DNA of 64,000 nucleotides from an uncultured Duncaniella sp. (GTDB lineage Bacteria > Bacteroidota > Bacteroidia > Bacteroidales > Muribaculaceae), in NCBI GenBank assembly GCA_910577335.1, contig CAJTMJ010000017.1:15624-79623 (forward strand), written 5' to 3'. This document shows, in pieces, positions 27,291-36,882 of the stretch. The notes under the pieces were generated by a model. It had not been told where the DNA came from. It saw only the letters and a program-made list of their open reading frames with translations, and did no database searches. The translations under genes were made by a program, and so were the position numbers. Numbering within the stretch: position 1 is the first letter of the stretch; the number at the start of each line of letters is the position of its first letter.

Positions 27291-28442
27291 TTATTTTTCA
27301 GAGAATACGGAGTGGGGAAGAGTGCGACAGTTATATTGCGATGCCATAATCTCACCGTATGCTCCCGCTGAACGGAGTGCCAACAGGTCTCCGCGAGAGA
27401 TAGATGGAAGCAACTCTTCTTTTCCGAAGCAATCGGAGGATTCGCAAATAGGACCTACCACATCATAATGATGCATTTCTCCGTTTGGATTGGATATATT
27501 CTCAATCTTATGGTGCGCATTGTAAAGAGCAGGGCGGATGAGATCTGTCATGCCGGCATCAACGATGGCAAATCTCTTTGTGATACCCTCCTTCACATAT
27601 AGCACCTTAGTAATAAGGGAGCCGCATTGAGCCACTACCGAACGCCCTAATTCAAAATGTAACTGCTGATCTTCACGCAGCCGTAAATGATTACGGAAGG
27701 TTTTGAAATAGCTTTCAAAATCAGGGATAGGGTGTTTGTCGGGAGTTGCATAATCAATTCCGAGACCACCTCCCACATTGATTGTCGAAAAGCGTATCCC
27801 GAGTGCTTCATATTCGTCCTGAAGCTTGTTTATGGTCTGACAAAGCATGACAAACGGCTCGGTCTCGGTGATTTGTGAGCCTATATGGAAATGTAAACCT
27901 TCAAGTTTGACATTATCAAGGGAATTGACGAGATTTATAATCTCGTTCAGCTGCTCAAGGTTGATACCGAATTTGTTCTCAGCGAGACCGGTGGTGATAT
28001 ATTCATGAGTATGAGCGTCAATATTGGGATTTACTCGAATCGCAATATTGGCTTTTTTATCCATAGTCTTAGCTATCTCATTGATAACATGTAGCTCCGG
28101 TTCAGACTCGACATTGAAACATCCGATACATTTTTCAAGGGCTAATTCTATCTCCCTGTCACTTTTGCCGACACCCGCAAATACGATTTGCTCAGGCTTA
28201 AATCCGGCTTCAACAGCCGCCATTATTTCGCCGCCACTAACACAATCCACGCCAAGTCCGGCTGCCTGAATACGGCGGAGTATGCCGGGGTTAGCATTTG
28301 CTTTAATGGCATAATGCACTTTGTATCGGGTATCCCTTGCTGTGCGTTTGATCTCGTTGAGAGTCTGGTCAAGCAGATTCAGATCATAGAAATAAAATGG
28401 TGTCTGAAGTGCTTTAAACTCATCTATAGGAAAACGGGTCAT
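27291..28442 (-). CDS. lysA: Diaminopimelate decarboxylase
   Basis: PLP enzyme making L-lysine from meso-diaminopimelate, 383 residues. The PLP lysine is in HYAIKANAN (Lys47), the Gly-rich phosphate loop in NVGGGLGIDY, and the C-terminal barrel contains GPICESSDCFG and SAGAYGEIMASQYN, the active-site Cys and Tyr regions. It starts two bases after lysC, so the lysine-branch enzymes are coupled. Related ornithine/arginine decarboxylases share the fold, but the length and motifs favour LysA. Confidence 0.93.
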   Translation of the reverse strand: MTRFPIDEFKALQTPFYFYDLNLLDQTLNEIKRTARDTRYKVHYAIKANANPGILRRIQAAGLGVDCVSGGEIMAAVEAGFKPEQIVFAGVGKSDREIELALEKCIGCFNVESEPELHVINEIAKTMDKKANIAIRVNPNIDAHTHEYITTGLAENKFGINLEQLNEIINLVNSLDNVKLEGLHFHIGSQITETEPFVMLCQTINKLQDEYEALGIRFSTINVGGGLGIDYATPDKHPIPDFESYFKTFRNHLRLREDQQLHFELGRSVVAQCGSLITKVLYVKEGITKRFAIVDAGMTDLIRPALYNAHHKIENISNPNGEMHHYDVVGPICESSDCFGKEELLPSISRGDLLALRSAGAYGEIMASQYNCRTLPHSVFSEK

Positions 28443-28444
28443 TC

Positions 28445-29767
28445 TTAATTGTTATTAAAAAGTTTGTCACTTAATTTATTAAGAGCACTGATTTTGTCTT
28501 CCTTACGTATGAGGAATGAGATATTGTAGTTTGAACCACCGTATGAAATCATACGTACAGGTATGTCAGCCAATGCTTCCATCGCTTTGGATTCATAGCC
28601 GGTGTTAGTCCATTCCATATTTCCTACAACGCAGATGATGACCATATCTTTGTCAACTGTAACTGTGCCGAATTTCTTTAATTCATCCACAATTTCAGGC
28701 AAAAATCTTTCCGAGTCAATAGTCAAAGATACTCCGACTTCACTTGTGGCGATCATATCGATAGGAGTCTTGTATTTTTCAAATGTCTCGAATACTTTTG
28801 TCAAGAATCCGTAAGCGAGAAGCATACGTGAACTCTTAATTTTTATTGCCACGACATTATCTTTTGCAGCGACAGCTTTTATTGAAGGCTCGGTGATATT
28901 ATTATATATGAGTGTACCGTGAGCTTCCGGTTCCATTGTGTTAAGAAGACGGACAGGGATATTGTTTACCTTTGCCGGCAACACGCAGGTCGGATGAAGG
29001 ATTTTTGCACCGAAATATGCCAGTTCGGCAGCTTCTTCATAGTGGAGTTCGCTAACAGGATCGGTCTTTTCTACGTAGCGCGGGTCGTTGTTATGCATTC
29101 CGTCAATGTCTGTCCATATCTCAATCTCGTCAGCTTCTATCGCTGCTCCTATAAGAGAGGCTGTGTAGTCACTACCACCACGCTGGAGGTTATCGATCTC
29201 ACCGGTAGCATTGCGGCAGATAAATCCTTGAGTTACATAAATGTCCGCATCCATGTATTTGTCAAGGAGTGCTTGGAGATGAAGTTGTATGTGCTGGGTG
29301 TCAGGCTCCCCCTGTTGTCCTGTCTTCATAAAGTCAAGAGCAGGAAGTGACTCTGCATATAATCCACGTTCGTTCAGAAGTATTGTCATCATTGCGACAC
29401 TCATGATTTCTCCTTGTGCAAGGATGATTTTCTCTTCTATCTCGGTGAAATTCTCGCGAGAGGTGAATGAACGAATATAGTTGAAACAAGCTTTTATTTC
29501 TTTGAGCGCTTTCTCACGGCTCTCATGCTTGTCGTAGAGAGATGCTATGGTTTTTAAATACTTTGATTCGAGAATATTAATAGTCTCTTTTGCTCCATTA
29601 ATATTCTTCTTGTAAAGATATTCGGATATTTCTACCAATGAATTGGTAGTGCCAGACATGGCGGAGAGTACGATAATGTTTTTTCCTCGTTCGCTAACGA
29701 GCGATGCGACGTGGCGAATACGTTCTGCTGAACCTACAGATGTGCCACCGAATTTTAGTACTTTCAT
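28445..29767 (-). CDS. lysC: Aspartate kinase
   Basis: First step of the aspartate family pathway (aspartate to aspartyl phosphate), 440 residues. The kinase signature KFGGTSVGSAERI is at residues 5-17, followed by FICRNATGEI and GGSDYTASLIGAAI. Two C-terminal ACT domains start near 300 (feedback sites, DNVVAIKIKSSR and MVIICVVGNM). It is monofunctional, with no homoserine dehydrogenase fusion. It heads the lysC-lysA-OPT-MATE run. A TAATTTTG box (29849 to 29842) is 74 bases upstream. Confidence 0.95.
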   Translation of the reverse strand: MKVLKFGGTSVGSAERIRHVASLVSERGKNIIVLSAMSGTTNSLVEISEYLYKKNINGAKETINILESKYLKTIASLYDKHESREKALKEIKACFNYIRSFTSRENFTEIEEKIILAQGEIMSVAMMTILLNERGLYAESLPALDFMKTGQQGEPDTQHIQLHLQALLDKYMDADIYVTQGFICRNATGEIDNLQRGGSDYTASLIGAAIEADEIEIWTDIDGMHNNDPRYVEKTDPVSELHYEEAAELAYFGAKILHPTCVLPAKVNNIPVRLLNTMEPEAHGTLIYNNITEPSIKAVAAKDNVVAIKIKSSRMLLAYGFLTKVFETFEKYKTPIDMIATSEVGVSLTIDSERFLPEIVDELKKFGTVTVDKDMVIICVVGNMEWTNTGYESKAMEALADIPVRMISYGGSNYNISFLIRKEDKISALNKLSDKLFNNN

Positions 29768-29841
29768 ATCTATTCGACTTCTTGAAAAATATTCCTCTAA
29801 CGTTTTTAGAGGTGAAAAGTGATAATTTTGAAATTTCGCCC

Positions 29842-29849
29842 CAAAATTA
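29842..29849 (-). promoter_or_regulatory. Predicted -7 box of the lysC run
   Basis: TAATTTTG on the minus strand without a good -33 match. The leader would be about 65-70 bases, enough for a regulatory structure, though I see no lysine riboswitch. Confidence 0.4.
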
Positions 29850-30056
29850 CAACAAAAAAATCAAAAAATGAATGAATTGTCTATCAAACTGATATGTATT
29901 TATGATAATAAATCACTAATATATAAATATGATGAAACATAGGGGACAGTTTTAATTGGCATATTTTAACACACAATTAATGAACTTACTATACTCAAAG
30001 GCGTTTTAAAAGTACAAAATGAACAATTAGCAATAACAAACTAAAAACATATATTC

Positions 30057-30635
30057 ATGATTTACGAACTTCCCGAATTACCCTATGCGAAAGATGCACT
30101 TGCGCCATCTATCTCTCGTGAGACAGTGGAATACCACTATGGTAAGCATGAGAAAACATATATAGATAACCTCAACAAGTTGATCAAAGATACAGAATAT
30201 GAGGATATGGAGCTTGAAGAAATAATCACTTCAGCATCCGGACCTCTGTTCAATAATGCTTCTCAGGCTTGGAACCATATATTCTATTTCTTTACATTCT
30301 CTCCTGACGGCGCTCATAAGCCTGAAGGACATCTTCTTAAAGCCATTGAAGAGCAATTTGGCTCATTTGAAGAATTTAAGACTGAGTTTGAGAATGCTGG
30401 AGCATCAATTTTCGGATCAGGCTGGGTCTGGCTTTCCAAAGATAAGGATGGAAAGTTGTTTATAAACCAAACTTCAAATGCCGGAAATCCATTGACCCAA
30501 GGTCTCACACCGCTTCTTGTGTTTGATGTTTGGGAACATGCGTACTACATCGATTATCGCAATCGTAGGCTTGACGCATTAAAGGAATTATGGAAAATTG
30601 TAGACTGGGATATTGTAGCCAGCCGATACATATAG
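30057..30635 (+). CDS. sodB: Superoxide dismutase, Fe/Mn type
   Basis: Cytosolic dismutation of superoxide, 192 residues. Metal ligands are His27 (YHYGKH), His74 (WNHIFYF), Asp157 and His161 (DVWEHAYY). Gln70 in the N-terminal domain (NNASQAWNH) is the iron-type position, but relatives in Bacteroidales are known to be cambialistic (active with Fe or Mn). It is monocistronic, with about 290 bases of AT-rich non-coding DNA upstream in which I see no clear TAnnTTTG box. A terminator follows. Confidence 0.95.
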   Translation: MIYELPELPYAKDALAPSISRETVEYHYGKHEKTYIDNLNKLIKDTEYEDMELEEIITSASGPLFNNASQAWNHIFYFFTFSPDGAHKPEGHLLKAIEEQFGSFEEFKTEFENAGASIFGSGWVWLSKDKDGKLFINQTSNAGNPLTQGLTPLLVFDVWEHAYYIDYRNRRLDALKELWKIVDWDIVASRYI

Positions 30636-30679
30636 TTAAAGTACATAGCACTAAAAATAAGCATAATGTGATGAATGGA

Positions 30680-30716
30680 GAGAGAGGCAGTCGTGAGACC
30701 CCCTCTCTTTTTCTTG
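30680..30716 (+). terminator. Intrinsic terminator of sodB
   Basis: GAGAGG / CCTCTC stem (extendable by two pairs) followed by TTTTTCTTG on the plus strand. Confidence 0.75.
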
Positions 30717-30719
30717 TTA

Positions 30720-31574
30720 CTATTTTCCTTTTAATCGGTCTATAATATCGAATGCCGCTTGTCTTCCTGAATTTAGCCTGAAAGGGTAGTGCGTGTCGCT
30801 ATTAACCATTAACGGTATGTCTGCATCTAATAGTTTGGCTATAGTACAGGGGGAGGGGAAGAGACGAGGGATGTAGGATTTAATTTGCTCTTCTGTGGAA
30901 TTTACCGGAGCTTCCCAAGCTTTGGTGTTTATCTCCACTATAAAATTAGTGCTTTTGAGCTTCTCAATCACTCTGTCGATATGGGCGATATACCAATCTT
31001 CGTCTTCGATTCCCGGTTGGAAATGTGAGGCGTTAAATCCTATCTTGTCAAAGTGCCCCAATACGTCAAATCCTCCGGATTCAATCATCTGCATGGTGTG
31101 ATCATAAAATGTGTCCACCACATAATGTATATCATCGTTGAAATACTCATGCATCTTTTGTATGAATGATTCCGGACGTCCGTCGATATCTATCATCTTG
31201 TCTCCTGCAGGAGTCGGTATGAAGTGTACGGAACTTAATCTGTAATCAAGAGGCAGATTTTTGAAATATGGGTTGGTTGCGCCCCATTGGTTTCCGAGAT
31301 AATCAATCTCCATGGATATATAGAGATTGATTTTGTCTTTGTAGAGATTTTTCAGCCGGTTAAATTCGTTGAAATATTCTTCCACTTGTTCCATCTCCAT
31401 ATTACATGGTGACTTGAAGGGTATAGGAGAATGAGGGGTAAATCCATAATGGAGATACCCCTCTTTAACAGCTTCCTCCACAAATTCAGCCATTGATGCT
31501 CTTCCATCACAAAATTGGGTGTGTGAATGGAAATTATAGGCTTTAGTTGAGGTAATTATTTCTTTAAGATTCAC
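30720..31574 (-). CDS. PHP-domain histidinol-phosphatase-like hydrolase
   Basis: Metal-dependent phosphoesterase of the PHP family (HisK/HisJ-like), 284 residues. Metal-binding motifs are HSHTQFCDG (residues 16-24), HYGFTPHSP, the His-containing SSVHFIP, DTFYDH, VLGHFDKIG, and SDTHYP near the C-terminus. HisK members hydrolyse histidinol phosphate, but other PHP phosphatases share this pattern and no his genes are nearby. It is last in the run from 36849, 11 bases after floA. Confidence 0.82.
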   Translation of the reverse strand: MNLKEIITSTKAYNFHSHTQFCDGRASMAEFVEEAVKEGYLHYGFTPHSPIPFKSPCNMEMEQVEEYFNEFNRLKNLYKDKINLYISMEIDYLGNQWGATNPYFKNLPLDYRLSSVHFIPTPAGDKMIDIDGRPESFIQKMHEYFNDDIHYVVDTFYDHTMQMIESGGFDVLGHFDKIGFNASHFQPGIEDEDWYIAHIDRVIEKLKSTNFIVEINTKAWEAPVNSTEEQIKSYIPRLFPSPCTIAKLLDADIPLMVNSDTHYPFRLNSGRQAAFDIIDRLKGK

Positions 31575-31585
31575 GGATTTTGCTT

Positions 31586-32554
31586 TTATTTAGCAATAGG
31601 AGGATTAGCTATGTTCTGACGCATGTTTGTGTCTGATTCAATATTCTTCATGCGATAGTAATCCATTATACCTAAGTTTCCTGAGAGGAATGCCTGTGCC
31701 ATTGCTCTGGGGAGTTCGGCTTCCGCTTCGATAACTTTTGCACGTGCTTCCTGAGCTTTGGCTCGCATTTCCTGTTCGAGCGCAATCGCCATTGCCCTGC
31801 GTTCCTCAGCTTTTGCCTGAGCGATGTTCTTGTCAGCTTGAGCTTGGTCAATCTGGAGGGCAGCTCCGATATTCTTACCTATATCTATATCGGCAATATC
31901 AATTGATAGAATTTCAAATGCGGTACCGGAGTCAAGACCTTTGCGAAGCACAAGTTTTGATATGTTATCAGGATTCTCCAACACTTGCTTGTGGCTTTCA
32001 GATGAACCGATTGAGGATACAATGCCTTCACCTACACGGGCAAGCACGGTGTCCTCGCCGGCACCACCGACCAACTGGCGGATATTTGCACGGACTGTAA
32101 CACGGGCTATGGCAATAAGCTGGATTCCGTCTTTGGCAACGGCTGTCACATGGGGAGTCTCAATTACTTTGGGATTTACCGACATCTGAACAGCCTGAAA
32201 CACATCGCGGCCTGCGAGGTCGATAGCGGTTGCCATCTTGAATCCAAGGTCTATGTTGGCTTTAGATGCGGATACCAAAGCGTGTACCACTTTTTCCACA
32301 TTACCGCCTGCGAGATAATGAGCTTCAAGGTCATCACGGCTCACGTCATTAAGTCCTGCCTTGTGGGCTTCGATAAGAGCTCTAACTATGACCGATGCGG
32401 GCACTTTACGGATGCGCATGAGGAACAATTGCATAAGTGAAATCCTGACTCCGCTCACACGTGCCGATATCCATAGGAAGAACGGAACGTAGTAGAAAAA
32501 GATGCAGATGAGGATTACAACTGCGATCAAAAGGAGAATAAGAGTTAATTCCAT
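31586..32554 (-). CDS. floA: Flotillin-like protein FloA
   Basis: SPFH-domain scaffold thought to organise membrane microdomains, 322 residues. An N-terminal hydrophobic hairpin (about 4-28) precedes the FloA body with the conserved KVPASVIVRALIEAHKAGL and the SPFH core (VTAVAKDGIQL). An Ala/Glu-rich coiled coil (about 245-300, EEHRAMAIALEQEMRAKAQE-like) completes it. It lies 16 bases after the PD40 protein gene. In many genomes floA is next to a NfeD-like gene, which is absent here. Confidence 0.92.
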   Translation of the reverse strand: MELTLILLLIAVVILICIFFYYVPFFLWISARVSGVRISLMQLFLMRIRKVPASVIVRALIEAHKAGLNDVSRDDLEAHYLAGGNVEKVVHALVSASKANIDLGFKMATAIDLAGRDVFQAVQMSVNPKVIETPHVTAVAKDGIQLIAIARVTVRANIRQLVGGAGEDTVLARVGEGIVSSIGSSESHKQVLENPDNISKLVLRKGLDSGTAFEILSIDIADIDIGKNIGAALQIDQAQADKNIAQAKAEERRAMAIALEQEMRAKAQEARAKVIEAEAELPRAMAQAFLSGNLGIMDYYRMKNIESDTNMRQNIANPPIAK

Positions 32555-32570
32555 ATTTTAATTTATGATG

Positions 32571-34010
32571 TTAATGACTGGCGTTTTCTGTTTTTATAAT
32601 CTGATTCTTGGTGCGCTTAAGTTCAAGAGCATCTGTTTCAAGACTTTTCTCAAGATTTTTTATTTCGTCAGCTACAGATGTTTCCCCATTTCGATATGAA
32701 TTGCGCAACTCTGCAAGATGGCTGAGTTTAGTGTCTCGATTAGCAAGTGCTCTCAGATAAGTACCCATCATCTCCTTTGCCTGCGAATTTTTGAAATCAG
32801 AGAGACTTGTGTATACAATACCTCCCGGGAATGCGAACTCAAATGCGGTTTCATTTTCTCTTGACTTATTAACAGATAAGTTCGCAATCTTATTTCGGAG
32901 CTCCGAGTAATCCACACCTTCATTCTGAGTGGCAGCGATGGAGCTTACCTTGGCGAAATCTGTTAGATTCTCAGTGTCAACAGGATAATTTATGCGTAAA
33001 TCCTGAGGTATGAATGTATATATAGTCACACTGTCCTCAATCTGATTTCGGTCAGTTGCCCACCATCCGGTGCCGGTCTGCTCATCAATGGCATATAAAT
33101 AGTCATTATGAGGTGAGTTGTACGGCATACCTATGTTGGATGGCTGTAGAAATCCGTCCTCGTCACGTCGAGATATGAATATGTCGAGGTCGCCTAACGA
33201 AGCCTCTCCGTCGGCGGCAAAATATAGGGTTACACCATCGCTCATCAGGAATGGATATGCAACCAATGTGCCATTGGGATTTCCGAATATGGTTTTATAA
33301 TCAAACAGAAGTGATGGATTGTCCCATGAGCCGTCGGCAAGTCTGATGCTTTCGTACATCTTCGATTCTCCGGTATCCGTGGTGCCGTACCATATCAGAT
33401 CATCTCCGTTCTCGCTTTCATATACCGGAGACACACATTCGGATATTTCAAGTTCTTCCATTTTGGCTTGGGGCACAATCTCTTCTATGACTGATTCGCT
33501 TTGAAGAGAACCTGCGCTTTTCGCCAATTTTATGAACTCAAAAAATCTGTCGGAAGGCACATTTATGCTGTCAATTATTTGGATTTTCTCAACTCTGTCG
33601 AGCATTGACCGGCCCAGCTCTATGCGCGAACGTAAATGCTCTGTCCAGTCCATGGTCTCAGAGCCGTCACCAAACGAGAAGTCCATATCCTTCTCCGCTT
33701 CCGCTTTGGTGCGTTTGGCAACATATTTATCCAAATACTCCTCAGCCTTATCATAGTCATACAGGTAGAAGTATACTTCAGCAAGTCCGAGGTTGCCTGA
33801 ATTATTGCTGTTGAGATAAAATGGCACAGCCTCGCTATATCTTCCTGCGTATTTTAACGCTTCTCCTGCGGAATAATTTAAAGCCTTGTTCTTGGGGGCA
33901 TCTTTGGCTGCTTTCACGGCATCGTCAACCTCTTGGGGCGATATCGCCCCAAGAGTGGATGCTGTAAGCAGACAAATACCTGTAATGATATGTCTAAATG
34001 TTATGTTCAT
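32571..34010 (-). CDS. Secreted TPR plus PD40 (WD40-like) repeat protein
   Basis: Exported protein of 479 residues. A signal peptide (ITGICLLTASTLGAIS) is followed by TPR-like helices (about 25-110, YSEAVPFYLNSNNSGNLGLA, YDYDKAEEYLDKY) and a beta-propeller-like PD40 region (about 200-335, GTLVAYPFLMSDGVTLYFAA, LGDLDIFISRR). A charged coiled-coil C-terminus closes it. The layout resembles the N-terminal part of Bacteroidetes OmpA-PD40-TPR envelope proteins, but the OmpA domain is missing. It overlaps the end of nfnB by one base, so translation is coupled to a cytosolic redox enzyme, an odd pairing. Function unknown. Confidence 0.8.
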   Translation of the reverse strand: MNITFRHIITGICLLTASTLGAISPQEVDDAVKAAKDAPKNKALNYSAGEALKYAGRYSEAVPFYLNSNNSGNLGLAEVYFYLYDYDKAEEYLDKYVAKRTKAEAEKDMDFSFGDGSETMDWTEHLRSRIELGRSMLDRVEKIQIIDSINVPSDRFFEFIKLAKSAGSLQSESVIEEIVPQAKMEELEISECVSPVYESENGDDLIWYGTTDTGESKMYESIRLADGSWDNPSLLFDYKTIFGNPNGTLVAYPFLMSDGVTLYFAADGEASLGDLDIFISRRDEDGFLQPSNIGMPYNSPHNDYLYAIDEQTGTGWWATDRNQIEDSVTIYTFIPQDLRINYPVDTENLTDFAKVSSIAATQNEGVDYSELRNKIANLSVNKSRENETAFEFAFPGGIVYTSLSDFKNSQAKEMMGTYLRALANRDTKLSHLAELRNSYRNGETSVADEIKNLEKSLETDALELKRTKNQIIKTENASH

Positions 34011-35473
34011 TATTTACTTAAAGCTTCATGCATAGCAGCGGCGGCACGTCGTCCGTCACCCATTGCCAATATAACAGTAGCGCCACCTCTGACAATATCT
34101 CCTCCGGCGTAAATATCGCCAAGCGATGACTGCATTGTCTCTTCGTTAACAACTATTGTGCCTCTTTTTGACACTTCAAGCTGAGGAATGGCATGTGGGA
34201 TAAGCGGGTTAGGGGATACACCGACACTTACGATTACCAAATCAACGGGCACTTCTTCGATAGCGCCTTCTACCGGAACAGGAGAACGTCTGCCGGAGGC
34301 ATCTGGTTCACCAAGTCCCATTTTTTGTAGCATCATGGCTCTTACTCTACCTTTTTCGTCGGCAAGATACTCCACAGGGTTGTTAAGGGTCATAAATTTG
34401 ACACCTTCTTCCTTGGCATGATGAACTTCCTCAACTCGGGCAGGCATCTCTTCCTCGCTTCGTCTGTAAACGATCATAGCCACTTCAGCACCTTGACGGC
34501 GAGCAGTGCGAACAGAGTCCATAGCAGTGTTACCACCACCTATTACAGCCACACGTTTGCCATGTAGCACCGGTGTATCATGGTCGGGGAGGCCTGCGCC
34601 CATGAGGTTTATGCGTGTCAGATATTCATTAGATGACATAACCCCAATTAGATTCTCGCCCGGGATACCCATAAATCTCGGCAGTCCGGCGCCTGAAGCA
34701 ACGAATATGCCATGGTAACCTAACTCATGAAGCTGATCGTATGATATGGTTTTACCGATAATACAATCTTTCTCAAATTTTACGCCGAGATCCCTAAGAC
34801 CGTTGATTTCAGCTTCCACAACTGTGTTGGGGAGACGGAATTCGGGGATGCCATATTTCAACACACCGCCAATTTCATGCAACGCCTCATAGACTGTGAC
34901 ATCATAGCCTCGTTTGATCATATCTCCGGCAAATGACAGACCGGAAGGACCGGAGCCTACCACAGCAATCTTAAGATTGTTCTTTGTAATCACAGGTGTG
35001 GTTTTATTGCTGTCCTTATCCCTGTTCTCACGTTCGTAGTCAGCAGCGAAACGTTCAAGATATCCGATGGCGACAGGAGCTTTTTTCATCTTATTATATA
35101 TGCAACGTGACTCACATTGCTTCTCCTGCGGGCATACTCTACCACAAACGGCTGGCAAAGCGCTTGTCTCCTTAAGAACAGCTGCGGCTTGGATAAAATC
35201 TTTTCGTTCGATATTTTTAATGAAGCCCGGTATGTTTATAGATACGGGACAACCTTGCATACACTGAGGATCCGGGCAGTCCATGCAACGGGTCGCTTCT
35301 AAGATTGCCTGTTCTTCCGACAGCCCCTGATTGACCTCTTCATTACATGTGATTCTGTAATTTGGGTCAAGTTGTGGCATGATCACTCTTGGAATATCTG
35401 CTCTTTGCTTTGCTGTATGTGCTTTGCGGAGCTCTTCACGCCATTGAGCGTCACGCATATTATCTTGATTCAT
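34010..35473 (-). CDS. nfnB: NfnB / glutamate-synthase small-subunit-like flavoprotein
   Basis: FAD/NADP(H) protein of 487 residues. N-terminal [4Fe-4S] ligands are Cys63, 66, 71, 75 and Cys110, 114, 120, 124. Two Rossmann motifs follow (VVGSGPSGLSFAGDM and VIGGGNTAMDSVRTA). Directly after an NfnA-type gene it is best read as the large subunit of the electron-bifurcating NADH-dependent ferredoxin:NADP+ oxidoreductase. That complex lets reduced ferredoxin and NADH jointly reduce NADP+. Alone it could be called GltD, but no glutamate synthase large subunit is nearby. Gap to nfnA: 23 bases. Confidence 0.85.
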   Translation of the reverse strand: MNQDNMRDAQWREELRKAHTAKQRADIPRVIMPQLDPNYRITCNEEVNQGLSEEQAILEATRCMDCPDPQCMQGCPVSINIPGFIKNIERKDFIQAAAVLKETSALPAVCGRVCPQEKQCESRCIYNKMKKAPVAIGYLERFAADYERENRDKDSNKTTPVITKNNLKIAVVGSGPSGLSFAGDMIKRGYDVTVYEALHEIGGVLKYGIPEFRLPNTVVEAEINGLRDLGVKFEKDCIIGKTISYDQLHELGYHGIFVASGAGLPRFMGIPGENLIGVMSSNEYLTRINLMGAGLPDHDTPVLHGKRVAVIGGGNTAMDSVRTARRQGAEVAMIVYRRSEEEMPARVEEVHHAKEEGVKFMTLNNPVEYLADEKGRVRAMMLQKMGLGEPDASGRRSPVPVEGAIEEVPVDLVIVSVGVSPNPLIPHAIPQLEVSKRGTIVVNEETMQSSLGDIYAGGDIVRGGATVILAMGDGRRAAAAMHEALSK

Positions 35474-35496
35474 GATTATAATCTGATTAATGATGA

Positions 35497-36279
35497 TTAA
35501 TTATAGCTTTTAAGTCTCATCAACATTTCGTCAAAATTAACTTTGTGGGCATCAAACTCAGGACCGTCGATACATACAAATTTCGTCTTTCCATCAACAG
35601 TCACACGACAAGCGCCGCACATGCCTGTGCCGTCAACCATGATAGTATTGAGTGAGCACATTGTGGGGACATCGTATTTCTTAGTGGTTAGAGCTACGAA
35701 TTTCATCATTATAGCCGGACCAATGGTTACCACCATATCCACTTTCTCACGATTGATCACTTCCTCAACTCCGGCAGTGACAAGACCTTTCTTTCCGGCA
35801 GAGCCGTCATCGGTCATTATTATGACTTCATCGCTATATTCCTTAACTTGGTCTTCCAAGATTATAAGATCGGCTGTACGTGCGGCAAGGATGGATATTA
35901 CACGATTCCCAGCCTGTTTCATGGCTTTTATTATAGGGAGCAATGGTGCCACACCGACACCGCCGCCACAGCATACCACGGTGCCGAATTTTTCAATATG
36001 GGTTGCCTGACCTAATGGACCTACAACGTCGGCGAGAGAGTCGCCAACCTCCAAGGCGCATATCTTTTTAGTTGAAACACCAATCTCTTGAATTATTAAT
36101 GTGATTGTGCCTTTCTCCGTGTCGGCATCGGCGATTGTCAATGGTATACGTTCACCACCTTCATCGGCACGTACAATGACAAAGTGTCCTGCACGGCGAG
36201 AGCGGGCTATCAGTGGCGCTTCCATCACGAGCTTTACTACGTGCTCTGAAAAATGCTCTTTTTCGACTATCTTATTCAT
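35497..36279 (-). CDS. nfnA: NfnA / sulfide dehydrogenase-like FAD, [2Fe-2S] subunit
   Basis: Ferredoxin-NADP reductase-like small subunit, 260 residues. The FAD-binding barrel contains ERIPLTIADADTEKG, the NAD domain VVCCGGGVGVAPLLPIIKAM, and the C-terminal [2Fe-2S] site uses Asp216, Cys221, Cys224 and Cys236 (MCGACRVTV, FVCIDG). Together with NfnB it would form the bifurcating transhydrogenase that balances NADH, NADPH and ferredoxin in anaerobes. PyrK-like subunits of dihydroorotate dehydrogenase are similar, but no pyrD is adjacent. Confidence 0.87.
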   Translation of the reverse strand: MNKIVEKEHFSEHVVKLVMEAPLIARSRRAGHFVIVRADEGGERIPLTIADADTEKGTITLIIQEIGVSTKKICALEVGDSLADVVGPLGQATHIEKFGTVVCCGGGVGVAPLLPIIKAMKQAGNRVISILAARTADLIILEDQVKEYSDEVIIMTDDGSAGKKGLVTAGVEEVINREKVDMVVTIGPAIMMKFVALTTKKYDVPTMCSLNTIMVDGTGMCGACRVTVDGKTKFVCIDGPEFDAHKVNFDEMLMRLKSYN

Positions 36280-36309
36280 GTCGTTAGATATTGTGATATG
36301 AATGATTTA

Positions 36310-36849
36310 TTATTCTGGTTTATAAATTATATTTCTGGTATGAGTCGTGATTTGATCAGTTGATGCGATTTTTTCCTGTCGTTGTGTCCAATTCCCTTTT
36401 GAGTCCTCCTTAACGTAGACGTATGAGAATTTTTCCGAGGCATAAGGACTTTCATAAACCTTTGATAAAAGTCTCCCTTTATCATCGTAAGTGAAAGTTT
36501 CTGTCCATTCTTCGTCAGGCGATATGTTTGTAGTCTTTATAACCCTCCCGTGGCTATCATATTCGAGAATGGTTTCAATCGTTATAGGTTCGCTATCCTC
36601 GTCGTCCTCTTCGATTATAAAGTCAGTTATCTGATTTAATTCATTTCGCTCTGTGTCAATCTTAATCCCATCAAATTCAATCAAATATCCATTATTATCA
36701 AATTTGAACTCTGTCTGCCACGTAAGACCAGCATCATCTATGATTATACACAAAGAGTCAACCGAGCCTTTTAGTGAAAACATGTCCAAATCCTTGGCGT
36801 GACCGCTAATACCGGTAAGAAGAAATATAATAAATAGCAGGCGGTTCAT
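36310..36849 (-). CDS. Small exported protein with YD-like repeats
   Basis: The product is not recognised. From the ATG at 36849 it has 179 residues. The N-terminus (NRLLFIIFLLTGISGHA) looks like a signal peptide. The rest is acidic and carries repeated motifs of the YD/Rhs type (EYDSHGRVIKT, TYDDKGRLLSK, KEDSKGNWTQR), spaced about 30 residues apart. The reading frame extends to a TTG at 36885, but this lies inside the predicted -7 box, so the ATG is preferred. It is the first gene of the run leading to nfnAB, with a 30-base gap to nfnA. Confidence 0.7.
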   Translation of the reverse strand: MNRLLFIIFLLTGISGHAKDLDMFSLKGSVDSLCIIIDDAGLTWQTEFKFDNNGYLIEFDGIKIDTERNELNQITDFIIEEDDEDSEPITIETILEYDSHGRVIKTTNISPDEEWTETFTYDDKGRLLSKVYESPYASEKFSYVYVKEDSKGNWTQRQEKIASTDQITTHTRNIIYKPE

Positions 36850-36882
36850 ATAATAGAATACGATATAATATATTACCAATGG

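Noticed and set aside
29768..30056. Possible regulatory element (lysine riboswitch or sod promoter)
   Set aside because: No lysine riboswitch features or clear TAnnTTTG box for sodB could be recognised in this AT-rich stretch.
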